From: Merdicola sp905200315
Lineage (GTDB): Bacteria > Bacillota > Clostridia > TANB77 > CAG-508
Direction: 5' to 3'
Assembly (NCBI GenBank): GCA_902461935.1
Contig: CABPZP010000003.1
Span: 1 to 64,000 of the forward strand
Length of the DNA: 64,000 nt
The notes under the pieces were generated by a model. The model was not told the origin of the DNA, ran no database searches, and saw nothing but the letters and a program-made list of their open reading frames with translations. Shown here in pieces: positions 1 through 9,251 of the stretch. A program made the translations under genes and the position numbers. Positions within the stretch are counted from its first letter, which is position 1; the number at the start of each line of letters is the position of its first letter.

Positions 1-89
<89 letters not shown>

Positions 90-127
90 ATGTTTCTCTC
101 TCCTTTTTATTTTTCTTTTATATTCAC

Positions 128-155
128 GAGCGGACTTAAGGCGTCCGCCACTACA
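128..155 (+). repeat. REP-like palindrome, family A
   Basis: GC-rich imperfect hairpin built from gcggac and gtccgc arms, ending in CTACA. It matches the family found about 20 times in this window, with GTAG at one foot of the hairpin when read on the minus strand. Confidence 0.7.
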
Positions 156-220
156 TATTTAATATTTGTTGCCATTTTATTACAAATTTTACTTATTTGT
201 CAATATCTTTTTACTACTTT

Positions 221-239
221 ATAACCTAAAGTAGGTTAT
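221..239. other. Inverted repeat upstream of murC
   Basis: ATAACCT and AGGTTAT arms of 7 bp are separated by 5 bases. It lies between the two divergent gene starts. It could be an operator, but nothing identifies a binding protein. Confidence 0.35.
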
Positions 240-295
240 GCCTGATATTTATTGTAACATCTACCTTATTTAGCTTCATATTATACAATAAAGTA

Positions 296-324
296 TTGTA
301 TTTTTTGTTGGTTAAGTGTATAAT
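296..324 (+). promoter_or_regulatory. Putative sigma-A promoter of murC
   Basis: TTGTAT, a 17-base spacer, then a perfect TATAAT. It ends 33 bases before the murC start codon. The same TTGTAT-N17-TATAAT layout occurs before the HD-domain gene at 28300. Confidence 0.55.
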
Positions 325-357
325 TTAAAAGCTAATAAAAAAATTGGGGGTTATTTT

Positions 358-1743
358 ATGCCAAATATAGATTTAATTAAAAATTATAATAGAGTACATA
401 TGCTAGGTATTGGTGGAGTTAGTATGAGTGGTATTGCTGAAATTTTAAATAATTTTGGTGTTACTGTTACTGGTTCAGATATGAACGATTCTGAAATTAT
501 ACATAAACTTATTTCAAATAATATAAAAGTTACTATTGGACATAATTTGGAGGATTTATCTAAGGCCGAAGCCGTTATTTATTCTGCTGCAATAAAAGAT
601 ACTGACCCAGAAATGATTAAAGCAAAAGAATTAAATATTCCAACTATAGAAAGATGTGACTTTTTAGGAATGTTAACAAAAGCTTTTGAAAATACCATTG
701 GTGTTTCTGGAACTCATGGAAAAACTACTACTACTTCTATGGTTTCTTTATGTTTTATTGAAGCAGGTTTAGACCCAAGTATACAAGTTGGAGCTATTTT
801 AAAGGCTATAGATGGAAATTATAGAATTGGTAATAGCGAAAACTTTATAATTGAAGCTTGTGAATATGTTGAAAGCTTTTTAAAATTCTACCCTAAAGCT
901 GAAATAATTTTAAATATAGATAATGACCATTTAGATTATTTTAAAAATATTGAAAATATTCAAAAAGCATTTGCTAAATACGTAAGAATTATACCTGATG
1001 ATGGTTTGCTTGTATTAAATGGTGATGATTCTAGATGTTTAGAACTAGCAAAAGAAACAAATGCAAAAACTTTAACATATGGTATTACAAATAAAAATAC
1101 AGATTTCTTTGCTGTAAATATTGCATTTGATAATGATGGTTTTCCTGAATTTGATGTTTATAAAGAGCAAAAATTTTATAATAGATTTAAACTTTATGTA
1201 CCAGGAATGCACAATATTTTGAATGCTTTGGCTTGTATTTCTTTATGTGATTCTTATGGTATTTCTAGTGAAACTATAAAAACAGCTTTAACCAAATTTA
1301 GAGGTGCTAATAGACGTTTTGAATATAAAGGTAAAGTAAATGGTTCTAGTATATTTGATGACTATGGTCATCATCCTACAGAAATTTTAGCTACTGCTAA
1401 AGCTTTAATGAATAAAAAGTATAATAAATCTTGGGTTGTTTTTCAACCACATACATATAGTAGAACTTTTAATTTATTGGAAGATTTTGCTCATAGCCTG
1501 CTAAATTTTGATAATATTATTGTTGTAGATATTTATGCAGCAAGAGAAACAAACACTTATAATATCTCTTCTAAAGATTTAGTAGATAAACTTGTTTCTT
1601 TTGGTGCAAATGCAAAATATATTCCAGAATTTGATGAAACTGTAAAATATTTAAAACAAAATGTTAAAGAAAATGATATTGTTCTAACACTAGGTGCTGG
1701 AACAGTTACAAAAATAGGACCAATGTTAAAAGATGCAGATTAA
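358..1743 (+). CDS. murC: UDP-N-acetylmuramate--L-alanine ligase MurC
   Basis: Cytoplasmic ligase that adds the first L-alanine to UDP-MurNAc with ATP in peptidoglycan precursor synthesis. The N-terminal Rossmann motif GIGGVSMSG is near residue 17, the Mur ligase ATP loop GTHGKTTTT near 118, and DDYGHHPTEI near the start of the C-terminal domain. The length of 461 aa is normal for MurC. The start at 358 is chosen because a GGGGG ribosome site lies 7 bases upstream; an in-frame ATG at 316 has none and would overlap the -10 box. The stop codon overlaps the stop of the convergent downstream gene, and no separate terminator is visible between them. Confidence 0.96.
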   Translation: MPNIDLIKNYNRVHMLGIGGVSMSGIAEILNNFGVTVTGSDMNDSEIIHKLISNNIKVTIGHNLEDLSKAEAVIYSAAIKDTDPEMIKAKELNIPTIERCDFLGMLTKAFENTIGVSGTHGKTTTTSMVSLCFIEAGLDPSIQVGAILKAIDGNYRIGNSENFIIEACEYVESFLKFYPKAEIILNIDNDHLDYFKNIENIQKAFAKYVRIIPDDGLLVLNGDDSRCLELAKETNAKTLTYGITNKNTDFFAVNIAFDNDGFPEFDVYKEQKFYNRFKLYVPGMHNILNALACISLCDSYGISSETIKTALTKFRGANRRFEYKGKVNGSSIFDDYGHHPTEILATAKALMNKKYNKSWVVFQPHTYSRTFNLLEDFAHSLLNFDNIIVVDIYAARETNTYNISSKDLVDKLVSFGANAKYIPEFDETVKYLKQNVKENDIVLTLGAGTVTKIGPMLKDAD

Positions 1744-4346
1744 TTCTCTGCATCTTTATTTGTATATCCTAAAATTTTATTTATGTTGTTTACTGATTTT
1801 TCTAAATTACTGTTTCCTATTTGAGCACTTTTTAATTTTTTTAGCATCTCCTCTAAACTAGGATTATATACTGGCTCTGCGGAAATTTTTTCTTCTACTT
1901 CTATTTCTGAATAAATATTATCTTTTTTATTTTCTTCTACAACTGGTATTTCATATATTGTATTGTTTGAAGTAGTAGTTTCTTTTTTCTTTCTCGTTGT
2001 TTGCTTAGTTTTAGAAGATGTACTTTTTTTCTTTATTTCTTCTTTATTTTTTTGAATTTTTTCTTGAGCTTTAATATTGCTATCTATAAGTTTTAATTTG
2101 CTTTCAATTAGTTTATTATATTTAGTTTCCATTGTTTTCATTTTTTTGTTTATAATTTTTTCTATTTCTTTTTCTTGCAATTCACTAAAACTATTTATAT
2201 TATTATATTTATCTTCTAAGTTCAGTACTATATCTAAAACAGCTTGAATTTGTTTATCGAAACCATTAATTACTTTTAAATTATTTGATATTTCGTCTTT
2301 CATTTCTTTAATGTTTATTTCTTCAAATTTTTTATTTATTTCTTGCATTTTTTTATTATTGCTATTTTCTAAAACTTTTATTTGATCTTGCAAGTTTAAT
2401 ATATTGTTTTTTAATTCCTCTATTGTGCTAGTATAATTTAGCTTTTCTATTTCTTCTTTTATGTTGTTTTTTGTACTGATTTTTATTTCGTTTCTGTTTT
2501 CTATTATTTTTTGTTCTATTTTATTTTCTATGTTATTTATATTTTCTGCTATTTGTGCTTCTTGCTCTTTTTGTTTTTCTTCATTTTGTAATTTTTCTTC
2601 TTGTTGCTTTTGTTCTAATTTGTTTATTATTTCTTTTATGCTTTCAATTTGTTCTTGTTGTTTTACTGCATTTTGACTTTGTTCTACTTGGTGCTCTTGC
2701 TCTAATTTATTTATTATTTCTTTTATGTTTTCAATTTGCTCTTGTTTGTTTTGTTTTTCTTCATTTACTTTGTTTTGCAAATCTTCTATTGTGCTAGTAT
2801 AATTTAGCTTTTCTATTTCTTCTTTTATGTTGTTTTTTGTACTGATTTTTATTTCGTTTCTGTTTTCTATTATTTTTTGTTCTATTTTATTTTCTATGTT
2901 ATTTATATTTTCTGCTATTTGTGCTTCTTGCTCTTTTTGTTTTTCTTCATTTTGTAATTTTTCTTCTTGTTGCTTTTGCTCTAATTTATTTATTATTTCT
3001 TTTATGTTTTCAATTTGCTCTTGTTTGTTTTGTTTTTCTTCATTTACTTTGTTTTGCAAATCTTCTATTGTGCTAGTATAATTTAGCTTTTCTATTTCTT
3101 CTTTTATGTTGTTTTTTGTACTGATTTTTATTTCGTTTCTGTTTTCTATTATTTTTTGTTCTATTTTATTTTCTATGTTATTTATATTTTCTGCTATTTG
3201 TGCTTCTTGCTCTTTTTGTTTTTCTTCATTTTGTAATTTTTCTTCTTGTTGCTTTTGTTCTAATTTGTTTATTATTTCTTTTATGCTTTCAATTTGCTCT
3301 TGTTGTTTTACTGCATTTTGACTTTGTTCTACTTGGTACTCTTGCTCTAATTTGTTTATTATTTCTTTTATGTTTTCTATTTTTTCTTTTTGCTTCTCTA
3401 AATTTTGAATTTGATCTTCTTGTTGCTTCTGTTCTAATTCATTTATTAGCACTTTTATGTCTTCTATTTGTTCTTGTTTTTTATTTAGTTCACTATTAAA
3501 TGTGTTTTCTAACAATTGAATTTTATTTTCATTAAACTCTAAGCAATTTTCTGTTTCTTCTACATTATCTTTTATTTCTTGCTTTATCTCATTTATTCTA
3601 TTTTCAAATTTTAATTCGTTAATTTGATTTTTTATTTCGTCAAACAAAGAAGTTTTTAAATTTTCAATATTCTTTTTATTTTCTTCATAATCCAAAAAAT
3701 TATCTTCTTCTATTTTTTTTATATAATTATTTATATCTTTTATAGTTTCGTTATAATTAAGTTTTTCTATTTTATTATCTATTAAATTTTTAGTATTTTC
3801 TATTTCAGTATATATTTCTTTTCTGCTTGCTTCCATAGCTTTTATTGTTTTTTCTTGTTTTCCTATTGCAGTTCTACTTCTACCATCTTTTGCAATATCA
3901 TCAAGTTTTACTTTTAGTTCTTCTATATATTTTTGAGAATCTTGAGCTAAGTTTTCTTCTCTTTTCTTTGTGCTTTCTATAACACTATTTAGCTCTTCTA
4001 TTACCTCGTTACTAAACTTTTCTAATTCTTCTTTTTCACTATTGATTTTTCTATCCATTTCTATTTGAATATCAAAGGCGATTTTGCTTAATTCACTTTT
4101 CATTTTTTTATCGTCAATAGAATTATGAATTAAATCATCTAATTTTTTCTTTATTTCTTCTAGTTCTATATCATATTTATTGTTTTTTATGTCCTCGCCA
4201 AAACGCAAAGACAAACAGTCTTCTATTTTACTTATATTAGACTGCAAATCTTCTATTTTTGTTTCAAATGATTTTTTTTGGTAATCATATATCTTTTCAA
4301 CTTCTTCTTTTTTTATATATTCTTCTAAATTCTGTTTTATTCTCAT
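1740..4346 (-). CDS. Large repeat-rich coiled-coil protein, unknown function
   Basis: Protein of 868 aa, almost entirely charged helical sequence rich in Glu, Lys, Gln, Asn and Ile, as expected for a long coiled coil. No signal peptide or membrane segment is visible. The middle carries three near-identical blocks of 93 aa, two of them with a further 29-aa insert containing QVEQSQNAVKQQ. The C-terminus has a basic Lys/Thr/Ser-rich linker (KKSTSSKTKQTTRKKK) followed by a short acidic and helical tail. ATG at 4346 has GGAG 7 bases upstream; an ATG four codons earlier has no ribosome site. It could be a cytoskeletal or chromosome-associated filament, but no family is recognised. Confidence 0.8.
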   Translation of the reverse strand: MRIKQNLEEYIKKEEVEKIYDYQKKSFETKIEDLQSNISKIEDCLSLRFGEDIKNNKYDIELEEIKKKLDDLIHNSIDDKKMKSELSKIAFDIQIEMDRKINSEKEELEKFSNEVIEELNSVIESTKKREENLAQDSQKYIEELKVKLDDIAKDGRSRTAIGKQEKTIKAMEASRKEIYTEIENTKNLIDNKIEKLNYNETIKDINNYIKKIEEDNFLDYEENKKNIENLKTSLFDEIKNQINELKFENRINEIKQEIKDNVEETENCLEFNENKIQLLENTFNSELNKKQEQIEDIKVLINELEQKQQEDQIQNLEKQKEKIENIKEIINKLEQEYQVEQSQNAVKQQEQIESIKEIINKLEQKQQEEKLQNEEKQKEQEAQIAENINNIENKIEQKIIENRNEIKISTKNNIKEEIEKLNYTSTIEDLQNKVNEEKQNKQEQIENIKEIINKLEQKQQEEKLQNEEKQKEQEAQIAENINNIENKIEQKIIENRNEIKISTKNNIKEEIEKLNYTSTIEDLQNKVNEEKQNKQEQIENIKEIINKLEQEHQVEQSQNAVKQQEQIESIKEIINKLEQKQQEEKLQNEEKQKEQEAQIAENINNIENKIEQKIIENRNEIKISTKNNIKEEIEKLNYTSTIEELKNNILNLQDQIKVLENSNNKKMQEINKKFEEINIKEMKDEISNNLKVINGFDKQIQAVLDIVLNLEDKYNNINSFSELQEKEIEKIINKKMKTMETKYNKLIESKLKLIDSNIKAQEKIQKNKEEIKKKSTSSKTKQTTRKKKETTTSNNTIYEIPVVEENKKDNIYSEIEVEEKISAEPVYNPSLEEMLKKLKSAQIGNSNLEKSVNNINKILGYTNKDAEN
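2421..3373. repeat. Intragenic long direct repeats
   Basis: Three copies of a block of about 279 bp lie in the same frame of the coiled-coil gene. Landmark copies start at 2421, 2787 and 3066, giving steps of 366 and 279 bases; the 366-bp step holds one extra 87-bp insert. By eye the copies are nearly identical at the DNA level, including synonymous sites, so the duplication is recent or kept uniform by gene conversion. Confidence 0.9.
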
Positions 4347-4433
4347 ATATATCTCCATTAATATTCATTTTTCCACATTTATTTTATACTTTTTTTATAT
4401 AAAAATCAATGAATTTTTTCATTTTTTCATTTT

Positions 4434-4477
4434 CGGGTCGTCGAGACGCCGACCCCTACAACGTTTGACATTGATTT
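4434..4477 (+). repeat. REP-like palindrome, family A, gggtcg subtype
   Basis: Hairpin arms gggtcgtcg and cgccgaccc, then the family tail CCCCTACAACGTTTGACATT. It lies in the 149-base gap between spoIVB and the coiled-coil gene. Confidence 0.8.
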
Positions 4478-4495
4478 ATTTTGATATTCAATTAA

Positions 4496-5732
4496 TTATT
4501 CTGTTGTTCTCATTTGTTTTAACATCATATCTCCAAATACTGCATAACCTTCTTTGGAATCGTTTACAAGTACATGTGTTATTGCTCCAATAAATTTTCC
4601 ATTTTGTGTTATGGGGCTACCGCTCATTCCTTGTATTATTCCTCCTGTTTTTTCTATAAGTTTTTCGTCTGTTACTCGTATTAACATACTTTTATTATTT
4701 GTGTTATTGTTGTAATATATTTTATCTATATTTATTTTGTATTCTTGTGGTCCTTTATCATCTAAAGTACAAAAAATAGTTGCTTCTCCTGTTTTTATTT
4801 CATTTCTATTTGCTACTTCTAGCGCATTTTGCGTATTAATATTTAATGGTGTAGAATTGTTTATTTTTCCATATATTCCGAAAAAAGTGTTTTTGTTTAT
4901 TTCACCTATTGATGTTCCATTTTCTATGCTTCCTTTTATTTCTCCTGGTTTTCCATTTTCTCCTTTTACTATTGAAACTATTTTACTTGTAACTAATTCT
5001 CCTTTTCCTATATCTATGAGTTTACTCGTATCTACATCTAATATTCCATGGCCTAGAGCTGCAAATTCTTTTGTTTCCGGCTCATAAAATGTTATAGTTC
5101 CAACTCCGTGCTGCAGCATCTCTTACCCATAAGCCTAGTTTGTATTCATTATTTGCAGTTTCAACGGGTAATACACTTGTGTTTTTTTCTTCTCCTTCTC
5201 TTATATATTTTACACTAACTGCTTTTCCTTCGCATTTATTTACATTTTTTATTAAATCTGCTGTACACGTAATAGCTTTATTATTTATTTCTACTATCAT
5301 ATCTCCTTCTTCAATTCCTGTATTTTCGTAAGGTTTATATTTTACTTTATCTATTCCTTCTATTTCGCTCATACCAACAATTAATACGCCATTTGTGTAT
5401 AATTTAGCTCCAATAGAATTTCCACAAACCACAACACGTTGCTTTGGTATAACATTTACATTAATGTCTTTTAATTTGAGGTTAGCAATATTAACAGATA
5501 AATTATAAGTACCCGATTCATTATAATTGCCTGTTTGTGTTTTATTATCTTCTATATTATCTGAAACAGTTGTAGTTAGCTCTTTAGAGATATTTAAGCC
5601 TAAAATAGTAGGAATACTTACGCTTTCTCCCTCAAATAAAATAACATTACTCGGAATAGAATCTAAGCAATTTATATATACAAAAATAATGGTTAAACAA
5701 ATTATTAATAACATTTTTTTGAAAGTTTTCAT
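4496..5732 (-). CDS. spoIVB: SpoIVB serine peptidase (S55), with apparent frameshift
   Basis: Forespore-secreted signalling protease that cleaves SpoIVFA to start pro-sigma-K processing. Reading 5732 to about 5108 gives an N-terminal membrane anchor and a PDZ-like domain; reading on in the next frame gives the S55 domain with LGHGI (catalytic His) and GMSGSP (catalytic Ser). The frames join in the conserved stretch VRDAA-GVGTITFYEP, where one extra C on the minus strand, at about 5108, breaks the gene. Joined length is about 412 aa, normal for SpoIVB. An ATG at 5119 starts the downstream frame but has no ribosome site. Either a sequencing or assembly indel, a recent mutation, or less likely programmed frameshifting. 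All catalytic parts are intact. Confidence 0.85.
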
Positions 5733-5808
5733 AAATCTACTCTCCTATGTATTTTTAAATTTAGTTTAACCATTTTTTATATTTTTAATGAAGTAAATTA
5801 AGAAATAA

Positions 5809-6033
5809 TTATAATTTTGATAAAAAATCTTCTATTGAAATATCTGCTTGCTCTAAGATGCTTTTTAATGTTCCTCTTGCAATCTCTGAATGCATTGGAA
5901 TTATACAAACTTTATTTGAATTATAATTTTTATATTTAGCATGACTTCCCTTTTGCGAAACTTTAAAAAATCCATATTTTAATAAAACTTTAATTATGTC
6001 TTTTGGTGGCAATATTGGATATTTTGAACTCAT
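5809..6033 (-). CDS. hicA: HicA-type mRNA interferase toxin
   Basis: Small basic protein of 74 aa of the HicA/YcfA family, with a double-stranded-RNA-binding-like fold. The conserved catalytic His is in KGSHAKY near residue 33, and the family opening PPKDIIKVLLKYGF is present. It overlaps the upstream hicB by 4 bases (ATGA), which implies translational coupling. The antitoxin-first order is one of the two known arrangements. It sits between the Tad-like locus and spoIVB. Confidence 0.9.
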   Translation of the reverse strand: MSSKYPILPPKDIIKVLLKYGFFKVSQKGSHAKYKNYNSNKVCIIPMHSEIARGTLKSILEQADISIEDFLSKL

Positions 6034-6233
6034 ATTACCACCTCCAATGTTGTAATGAAAATATTTTTTGGTATATTGGGTTCTTCATCTTGAAAGAACA
6101 ATTCTAGAGCTTCTTTTAAGTTTTGCATAGCTTCTTCAATAGTTTTTCCTTGTGAAGCAACATTATTATCTAAACATTTAGCTACATACCAATTTTCTTC
6201 TTTTGAAATCATTACATTGTATTTAATGCTCAT
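6030..6233 (-). CDS. hicB: HicB-type antitoxin
   Basis: 67 aa with the HicB partial RNase-H-like fold: YNVMISKEENWYVAKC, then GKTIEEAMQNLKEALELFF. It is short for the family and shows no C-terminal ribbon-helix-helix or HTH domain, so autoregulation may need another protein or the HicA-HicB complex. AAAGGAGG lies 7 bases before the ATG. It is translationally coupled to hicA. Confidence 0.9.
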   Translation of the reverse strand: MSIKYNVMISKEENWYVAKCLDNNVASQGKTIEEAMQNLKEALELFFQDEEPNIPKNIFITTLEVVI

Positions 6234-6261
6234 AATTTTTCCTCCTTTTTATTTTTTGTAT

Positions 6262-6284
6262 GGGCACGGTGCTTACCGTGCCCT
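6262..6284 (+). repeat. REP-like palindrome, family A, gggcacgg subtype
   Basis: Perfect-looking arms GGGCACGGT and ACCGTGCCC around GCTT. It separates hicBA from the Tad-like locus and may also act as a transcription block. Confidence 0.7.
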
Positions 6285-6315
6285 TATATAATAATTTTAT
6301 TTAAAATAAGTAGAA

Positions 6316-7818
6316 TTATTCTGACATTCCAAAATTTAATGATTTGTAATTTACATATCGTTCTCTATATAATGCTGTGTAGTATGCTCTTTTTACCGTA
6401 TCACTTACATTGTTATTACTCATAGCTTCTTGTATTGTATTATATGTGCTTGATGAGGTTACAATGCATTCATAACAGGCTGTTGGGTAATCTCTATCTT
6501 GCTTATTAGGATTATTGTGTTGATAATAATAGTTTTCATCAGTTATACCACCATTTCCTGTTGCTGTATAGCTTTTTCTTCCAAAGGTTGTATTTCTATA
6601 TCCTATTACATTACCAGTTATGCTTTGATTTTCTTTACATGTTATTCTATGATATTTATTGTTACCGTTATTATTATCTATTAAATATATTTCACTTGGA
6701 TTTACAAATTCTCTACTTTGTGTGTTTGTTACCACACTATATCCTCTATAATATTTATTTCTTAGTGGTAGACCTTGCATAAATGATATTAAACTTACAT
6801 TGTTTATTATGTCGTCCCATTCTGTTTCATCTAAATCTGGCATTCTGAAGTCTTCATATTCTCCCATATAATTTTGTAGTGTTGATTGTAAATTTGATTG
6901 TATAGATTCTTTTATTATTTTTCTTCTGTGTTCATTAAATGCACTTGAATAATCATCTGGATCGTTGTTATTGTTAATCATTAAATAAGTAGCTTGACTA
7001 CCCAATTTATTATTTACCCAATTTGTAAATTCAATTGATTCATTTCTATATTTATTTGCACTATCATCTTCAGTAGTATTTCCTAGCAAATCTTTATATT
7101 GCTTTATTGTTACTTCTTGTAATTTACCTGTTGTTGAATATTCATACCACTTACCATCAAGCAAATAAAATTTATTGCTTTGTGATGAATCTCCTATTTT
7201 CATATATTTATAAGGAACATTATATTTTATTTCACCATTGAAATCTATATTTTCTTTTAAGTTTTCAATTGTTTCTACTGTATTTGCACTATTACATAAA
7301 TATCCAGATTTTGTAACAGACTCTCCTCTTACTTTTCCAACTACCATTATATAACTATCTAACGTATATGAAACTGTTACATCTACATTGCTACCAGTAA
7401 TATGTTCTGTGTAATATACATAAGGTTTTAAGCCATATTCTTTTTTATTATTGTCATTAGAATAACCTGTATAAATATAATATCCATCATATAGTGTGTA
7501 TACTAAACATGGAATATATCCTCTTAAATCTTCTTCTGTATAACCACTAACTCCCATAGATGATGCAAGTGAATTATAAAAAGATTGTACAGATGCTTGT
7601 ACATCTCTTATTTTTTCTGTTGGTATGTTTTCAGTTGTACTGTTGCTTTCATTTATTTGAAATGATTTTATTGCATCGTAAGTTGCATTATTTAGTCTTG
7701 AATCATATGTTGATTGCATTGTTATTGTTGATATTTCTGTTTTTATAAATTGCGATACAACCATTGTTATTGGTAATATGATTATTATAAATAATACGGT
7801 TAGAGTTTGTAGTTTCAT
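6316..7818 (-). CDS. Secreted single-TM protein of the Tad-like locus
   Basis: 500 aa with one N-terminal hydrophobic segment (about residues 7-22) after only six residues, then a long extracellular region rich in Tyr, Asn, Ser and Thr. No known domain is recognised. A Tyr-rich stretch near residue 105 (LVYTLYDGYYIYTGY) and two Cys near the C-terminus (TACYECIV) are notable. As the last and largest gene of the minus-strand locus it is a candidate adhesin or tip/minor subunit of the machine. AAAGGA lies 8 bases before the ATG. Confidence 0.75.
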   Translation of the reverse strand: MKLQTLTVLFIIIILPITMVVSQFIKTEISTITMQSTYDSRLNNATYDAIKSFQINESNSTTENIPTEKIRDVQASVQSFYNSLASSMGVSGYTEEDLRGYIPCLVYTLYDGYYIYTGYSNDNNKKEYGLKPYVYYTEHITGSNVDVTVSYTLDSYIMVVGKVRGESVTKSGYLCNSANTVETIENLKENIDFNGEIKYNVPYKYMKIGDSSQSNKFYLLDGKWYEYSTTGKLQEVTIKQYKDLLGNTTEDDSANKYRNESIEFTNWVNNKLGSQATYLMINNNNDPDDYSSAFNEHRRKIIKESIQSNLQSTLQNYMGEYEDFRMPDLDETEWDDIINNVSLISFMQGLPLRNKYYRGYSVVTNTQSREFVNPSEIYLIDNNNGNNKYHRITCKENQSITGNVIGYRNTTFGRKSYTATGNGGITDENYYYQHNNPNKQDRDYPTACYECIVTSSSTYNTIQEAMSNNNVSDTVKRAYYTALYRERYVNYKSLNFGMSE

Positions 7819-7883
7819 AAGTTTTTCCTTTCGTTTTTTATCTTATAATTAGGGCAGACAGAGGCATTTCCTATTATACAATA

Positions 7884-7904
7884 AAGCCCTTATAATAAGG
7901 GCCT
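7884..7904 (-). terminator. Possible terminator after the 177-aa pilin-like gene
   Basis: GCCCTTA and TAAGGGC form a short stem just after the stop codon at 7910, but the following U-tract is interrupted. A degenerate REP-like sequence (7852-7877) follows. It may only attenuate transcription into the next gene. Confidence 0.4.
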
Positions 7905-7909
7905 TAGTT

Positions 7910-8443
7910 TTAGTAGTTTCCTCCGTTTGAAGTTATTATTCCTGAGTGAGATGCTGCTATTGATGATGTATCGTTTCCTGCTACTCTATATAAAAAGTTT
8001 CTTAGTAACTGTGCTATTGTTGTATTTGTGTTTAGTGCCTTTACAGTAACTATATCTCCTTCTTTTAATACTTTTTTATGCTTGTCATTCTTTTCAATTT
8101 CATTTAATATTTGCGTTGTATATTGTGTATAATATATATTTTCTCCTATTTTTGTATAATTTGTTTGTGTCGTTTTTACTCCTGGGTTTTCATCTAATAC
8201 TTGTACTTCTATTTGAACATCGAATGTATTTCCTGTTGAATTTATTGTTTGTACGTATTTATCGTATGCATCTTGTGTTATTTTTCCTGTTGAACGTATA
8301 TTCTCAACAAATTCTGTTGTTGCATTTTGTACTGAAAGTTGAGATGTACTATCGCTATTTTCTGAAACTGTTAGTAAAGGAAACACAAACATTAATACTG
8401 CAGCAAGTACTATTACTACAACTGTAATTAATGAATCTCCCAT
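7910..8443 (-). CDS. Pilin-like single-TM protein
   Basis: 177 aa opening MGDSLITVVVIVLAAVLMFVF, a hydrophobic N-terminus right behind a four-residue head, then a mainly polar extracellular domain. It resembles TadE/Flp-type minor subunits in shape but shares no obvious sequence motif with them. AAGGAGG lies 8 bases before the ATG. It is one of seven small membrane-anchored proteins downstream of the Tad-like ATPase genes. Confidence 0.72.
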   Translation of the reverse strand: MGDSLITVVVIVLAAVLMFVFPLLTVSENSDSTSQLSVQNATTEFVENIRSTGKITQDAYDKYVQTINSTGNTFDVQIEVQVLDENPGVKTTQTNYTKIGENIYYTQYTTQILNEIEKNDKHKKVLKEGDIVTVKALNTNTTIAQLLRNFLYRVAGNDTSSIAASHSGIITSNGGNY

Positions 8444-8506
8444 TTTTCAAAACCTCCTTAACATTCTATTTATTTATGTTTTTAAATTTTTATTTTTTTG
8501 AATTGA

Positions 8507-8543
8507 GGGCACGGAGCACCGTGCCCCTACAATCTTTGATTTA
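8507..8543 (+). repeat. REP-like palindrome, family A, gggcacgg subtype
   Basis: GGGCACGG-agca-CCGTGCCC hairpin followed by CCTACAATCTTTGATTT. It lies directly beside a family B element. Confidence 0.8.
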
Positions 8544-8548
8544 TTTTT

Positions 8549-8630
8549 GTAGCTCCACGAGTGTGAATCATTTTTCTTTCGAAAACATGCAGAAAGAAAA
8601 TATCCTTCACACTGCAAGATGGAGCGGATT
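8549..8630. repeat. Family B element, 82-bp long hairpin
   Basis: Begins GTAGCTCCA and ends TGGAGC. Nested arms (GCTCCA/TGGAGC, AGTGTGAA/TTCACACT, tttttcttt/aaagaaaa) fold the whole element into one long interrupted hairpin. A close copy is at 61220-61300 and a partial one at 19631-19660. Like family A it carries GTAG at the foot of the hairpin. Confidence 0.8.
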
Positions 8631-8643
8631 TAATAGTAAAATA

Positions 8644-9234
8644 TTAATTATTTTTTGTATATTTTATAACTCTAATTGGCTCATCAACTTTTTTTCTTAA
8701 GCTACTTGTATTATTATCGGAACTATTATTTAAATAAGCATTATCAGTTGTATATATGTTTTCGACGAATGTAGCTCTTGAGTAAGAAGTTAGCAAATTG
8801 TTAACTACTTCATCTACATGTAATTTTACATCTTTTGTTGTACCTCTCCAATATGCTTGTTTATAGTCTTCAAGCTCAAAATTAAGGTATGATATTGACT
8901 CAGTATCACTAACTTCATTAGCGTTTTTTATTGGACCTTTATAAATTTCCAATGGAGAATTACCATTATAAAACAAAACAATATATTTTTCTTGATAATA
9001 TCTATATAATGTTGGTATTATATCGTACACACTTACTATTCTATTGCCATTCTCAAATTTACTAGTATCACTAATAGTTTCCATATTAGATGAATATCTC
9101 GTTTTATCTGAATATGAGAGAACATCTTCCGATGTTCTCTTTGCTTGCATTATTGTTACCATTGCTATTGATAAGGCTGCAACAAATAGCAATGTAAAAC
9201 CTGCTAATTTTAAAGCTTCTGCTGCATTTTCCAT
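8644..9234 (-). CDS. MENA-type pseudopilin-like protein 4
   Basis: 196 aa, one of four paralogues in the locus that start MENA, then x-x-AL, then a TM segment (about residues 8-28). After the TM comes a motif shared loosely with its paralogues: F-x-x-G, then VSVYDIIPTLYRYY. It is the most divergent of the four. A TAG stop lies in frame four codons before the ATG, so no longer leader peptide can exist. AGGAG lies 8 bases upstream. Confidence 0.75.
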   Translation of the reverse strand: MENAAEALKLAGFTLLFVAALSIAMVTIMQAKRTSEDVLSYSDKTRYSSNMETISDTSKFENGNRIVSVYDIIPTLYRYYQEKYIVLFYNGNSPLEIYKGPIKNANEVSDTESISYLNFELEDYKQAYWRGTTKDVKLHVDEVVNNLLTSYSRATFVENIYTTDNAYLNNSSDNNTSSLRKKVDEPIRVIKYTKNN

Positions 9235-9251
9235 AATACACTCCTAGTTCA

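Noticed and set aside
2461..3499. Plus-strand hydrophobic open frames rich in Phe, Leu and Cys
   Set aside because: They are antisense shadows of the repetitive Glu/Lys/Gln-rich coiled-coil gene and repeat with its period; no ribosome sites.
4496..5119. Separate small peptidase gene starting at 5119
   Set aside because: The start has no ribosome site and falls in the middle of a conserved SpoIVB segment; better explained as a frameshifted spoIVB.
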